Shown: one piece after another, positions 6,271 to 7,009 of the stretch | How the letters are laid out: each line of letters opens with the position of its first letter | Numbering within the stretch: position 1 is the first letter of the stretch | Assembly: GCA_943330985.1 (NCBI GenBank) | Contig: CALQJV010000063.1 | Coordinates: 1-7,009 of the forward strand | Direction: 5' to 3' | Length of the DNA: 7,009 bases | Origin: Chitinophaga pinensis | Lineage (GTDB): Bacteria; Bacteroidota; Bacteroidia; M30B66 | Translations under genes and position numbers: made by a program | Notes under the pieces: generated by a model | What the model saw: only the letters and a program-made list of their open reading frames with translations | Told to the model about the DNA's origin: nothing | Database searches by the model: none

Positions 6271-7009
6271 GATAGAGATTCCTGCTTTTTTAAGCAAACG
6301 TTTAATGTTGTTTTTCAAAGTTTCTTTCACGTCCGTTTTTACCTTTTTTAGAATGCCTTCTTCAGGACGAGCTTTAAAAACAGTATCATGATATCCAGAT
6401 GCGCCATCACGTAAATCGGTGTAAAAATATCCGTAAAACGATTTGCGAGTAATTCCTTCTGGCACATTGATTTTATTATAGCCATGATACGAAATTTCAT
6501 TCGTCTCAAAAATCACACAGCGATTAATGCTTGGGAGAATTGACTTTTCGAGTTTAGTCACATTATTGTTCCACAATTCAAGCATGCCGCCATAGCTTTC
6601 TTGCCAATCTTTGTTTAAGAAAATGAGCAAATTAATGCGTCGGTGAATGTTACGCACACTGTGGATATTAAAGTCGATATGAATATCGAGATATGAACCA
6701 TCCCCACCTTGGTGAACTCCCATTCCAAGAGCATCTTCAACAGAATATAGGTTTTCAATTCCCGTTATAACACTTAATGCTTTATAAAATTCAGGAGTAT
6801 TCAATGCTTCGCGTAATTGGGTAAAAGCAGGATCGAAATTTTCGAAACCAGCACCTTCCGATTTATGTTCATTGAGTCCTTGATAATTGCGGCTCATTTT
6901 ATCCAACCCTGGAAAATTATCGGATAAACTGAACGCAAAAGTAGGGTCAAGAAATGAATCAATAACTACATGACGATAAGGCAATCCTGCATTAAACTGC
7001 TGGTTTAAA
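6268..7009 (-). CDS. 2OG-Fe(II) oxygenase, prolyl-4-hydroxylase-like, 5'-partial
   Basis: Non-haem iron dioxygenase that would hydroxylate a substrate using 2-oxoglutarate and O2. The frame stays open to the right edge. The first start-like codon inside (TTG, 6984) is preceded by in-frame residues LNQQFNAG leading into LPYRHVVIDSFLDP, the usual beginning of the family domain, so the real start is outside. Counting that TTG as 1, the iron ligands are His102 and Asp104 (DIHIDFN) and His167 (SYHGY), and Arg180 (GITRKSFYGYF) would bind 2-oxoglutarate. RRINLLIFLN followed by YGGMLELW is the typical core strand pattern. The catalytic set is complete. The C-terminus (about 205-238) is lysine-rich and probably an amphipathic helix. 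It is coupled to the methyltransferase gene downstream. The target (protein, glycan or small molecule) cannot be told from sequence. Confidence 0.88.
   Translation of the reverse strand, partial: LNQQFNAGLPYRHVVIDSFLDPTFAFSLSDNFPGLDKMSRNYQGLNEHKSEGAGFENFDPAFTQLREALNTPEFYKALSVITGIENLYSVEDALGMGVHQGGDGSYLDIHIDFNIHSVRNIHRRINLLIFLNKDWQESYGGMLELWNNNVTKLEKSILPSINRCVIFETNEISYHGYNKINVPEGITRKSFYGYFYTDLRDGASGYHDTVFKARPEEGILKKVKTDVKETLKNNIKRLLKKAGISI

Noticed and set aside
6982..6984. TTG as the true start of the 2OG oxygenase.
   Set aside because: In-frame coding continues to the window edge with residues typical of the segment just before the conserved domain start.

Overview
This window looks like ordinary chromosomal DNA from a member of the Bacteroidota (Bacteroidetes), probably of flavobacterial, cytophagal or related type. 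The evidence is low GC, no clear Shine-Dalgarno sequences, TAnnTTTG-like -7 promoter elements just before start codons, and an AddB-like nuclease of the kind typical of that phylum. I see no rRNA, tRNA, CRISPR array, insertion sequence, phage gene or attachment site. Coding density is very high, and the only real intergenic space is about 154 bp.

Layout. (1) Positions 3-2636 (+) hold the 3' part of an AddB/RecB-type PD-(D/E)XK nuclease subunit with a four-cysteine Fe-S signature. Its start lies left of the window. (2) An AT-rich inverted repeat at 2636-2656 sits between convergent genes. (3) Positions 2660-4369 (-) encode a neutral-ceramidase-like protein (PF04734 fold). It has no signal peptide and no C-terminal beta domain, and by motif alignment both zinc-ligand histidines are replaced (Asn and Gln) while the serine nucleophile is kept. 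(4) A divergent intergenic region at 4370-4523 carries candidate -7 elements at both edges. (5) Positions 4524-5504 (+) are hemB, porphobilinogen synthase of the aspartate-rich, non-zinc type. (6) Positions 5507-6268 (-) encode a class I SAM-dependent methyltransferase, ending 2 bp from the hemB stop. (7) Positions 6268-7009 (-) are a 2OG-Fe(II) oxygenase whose start lies right of the window. Its stop overlaps the methyltransferase start as TAATG.

How the genes relate. The nuclease belongs to double-strand-break repair, and its helicase partner is not visible. HemB is a stand-alone haem-pathway gene. The oxygenase and methyltransferase form a translationally coupled pair and probably modify a common substrate class, perhaps a surface glycan, that cannot be named from sequence. 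The ceramidase-like gene appears to be a single transcription unit and is the most unusual protein here. I found no convincing multi-gene novel system. The points most worth following are the altered active site of the ceramidase-like protein and the oxygenase-methyltransferase pair.
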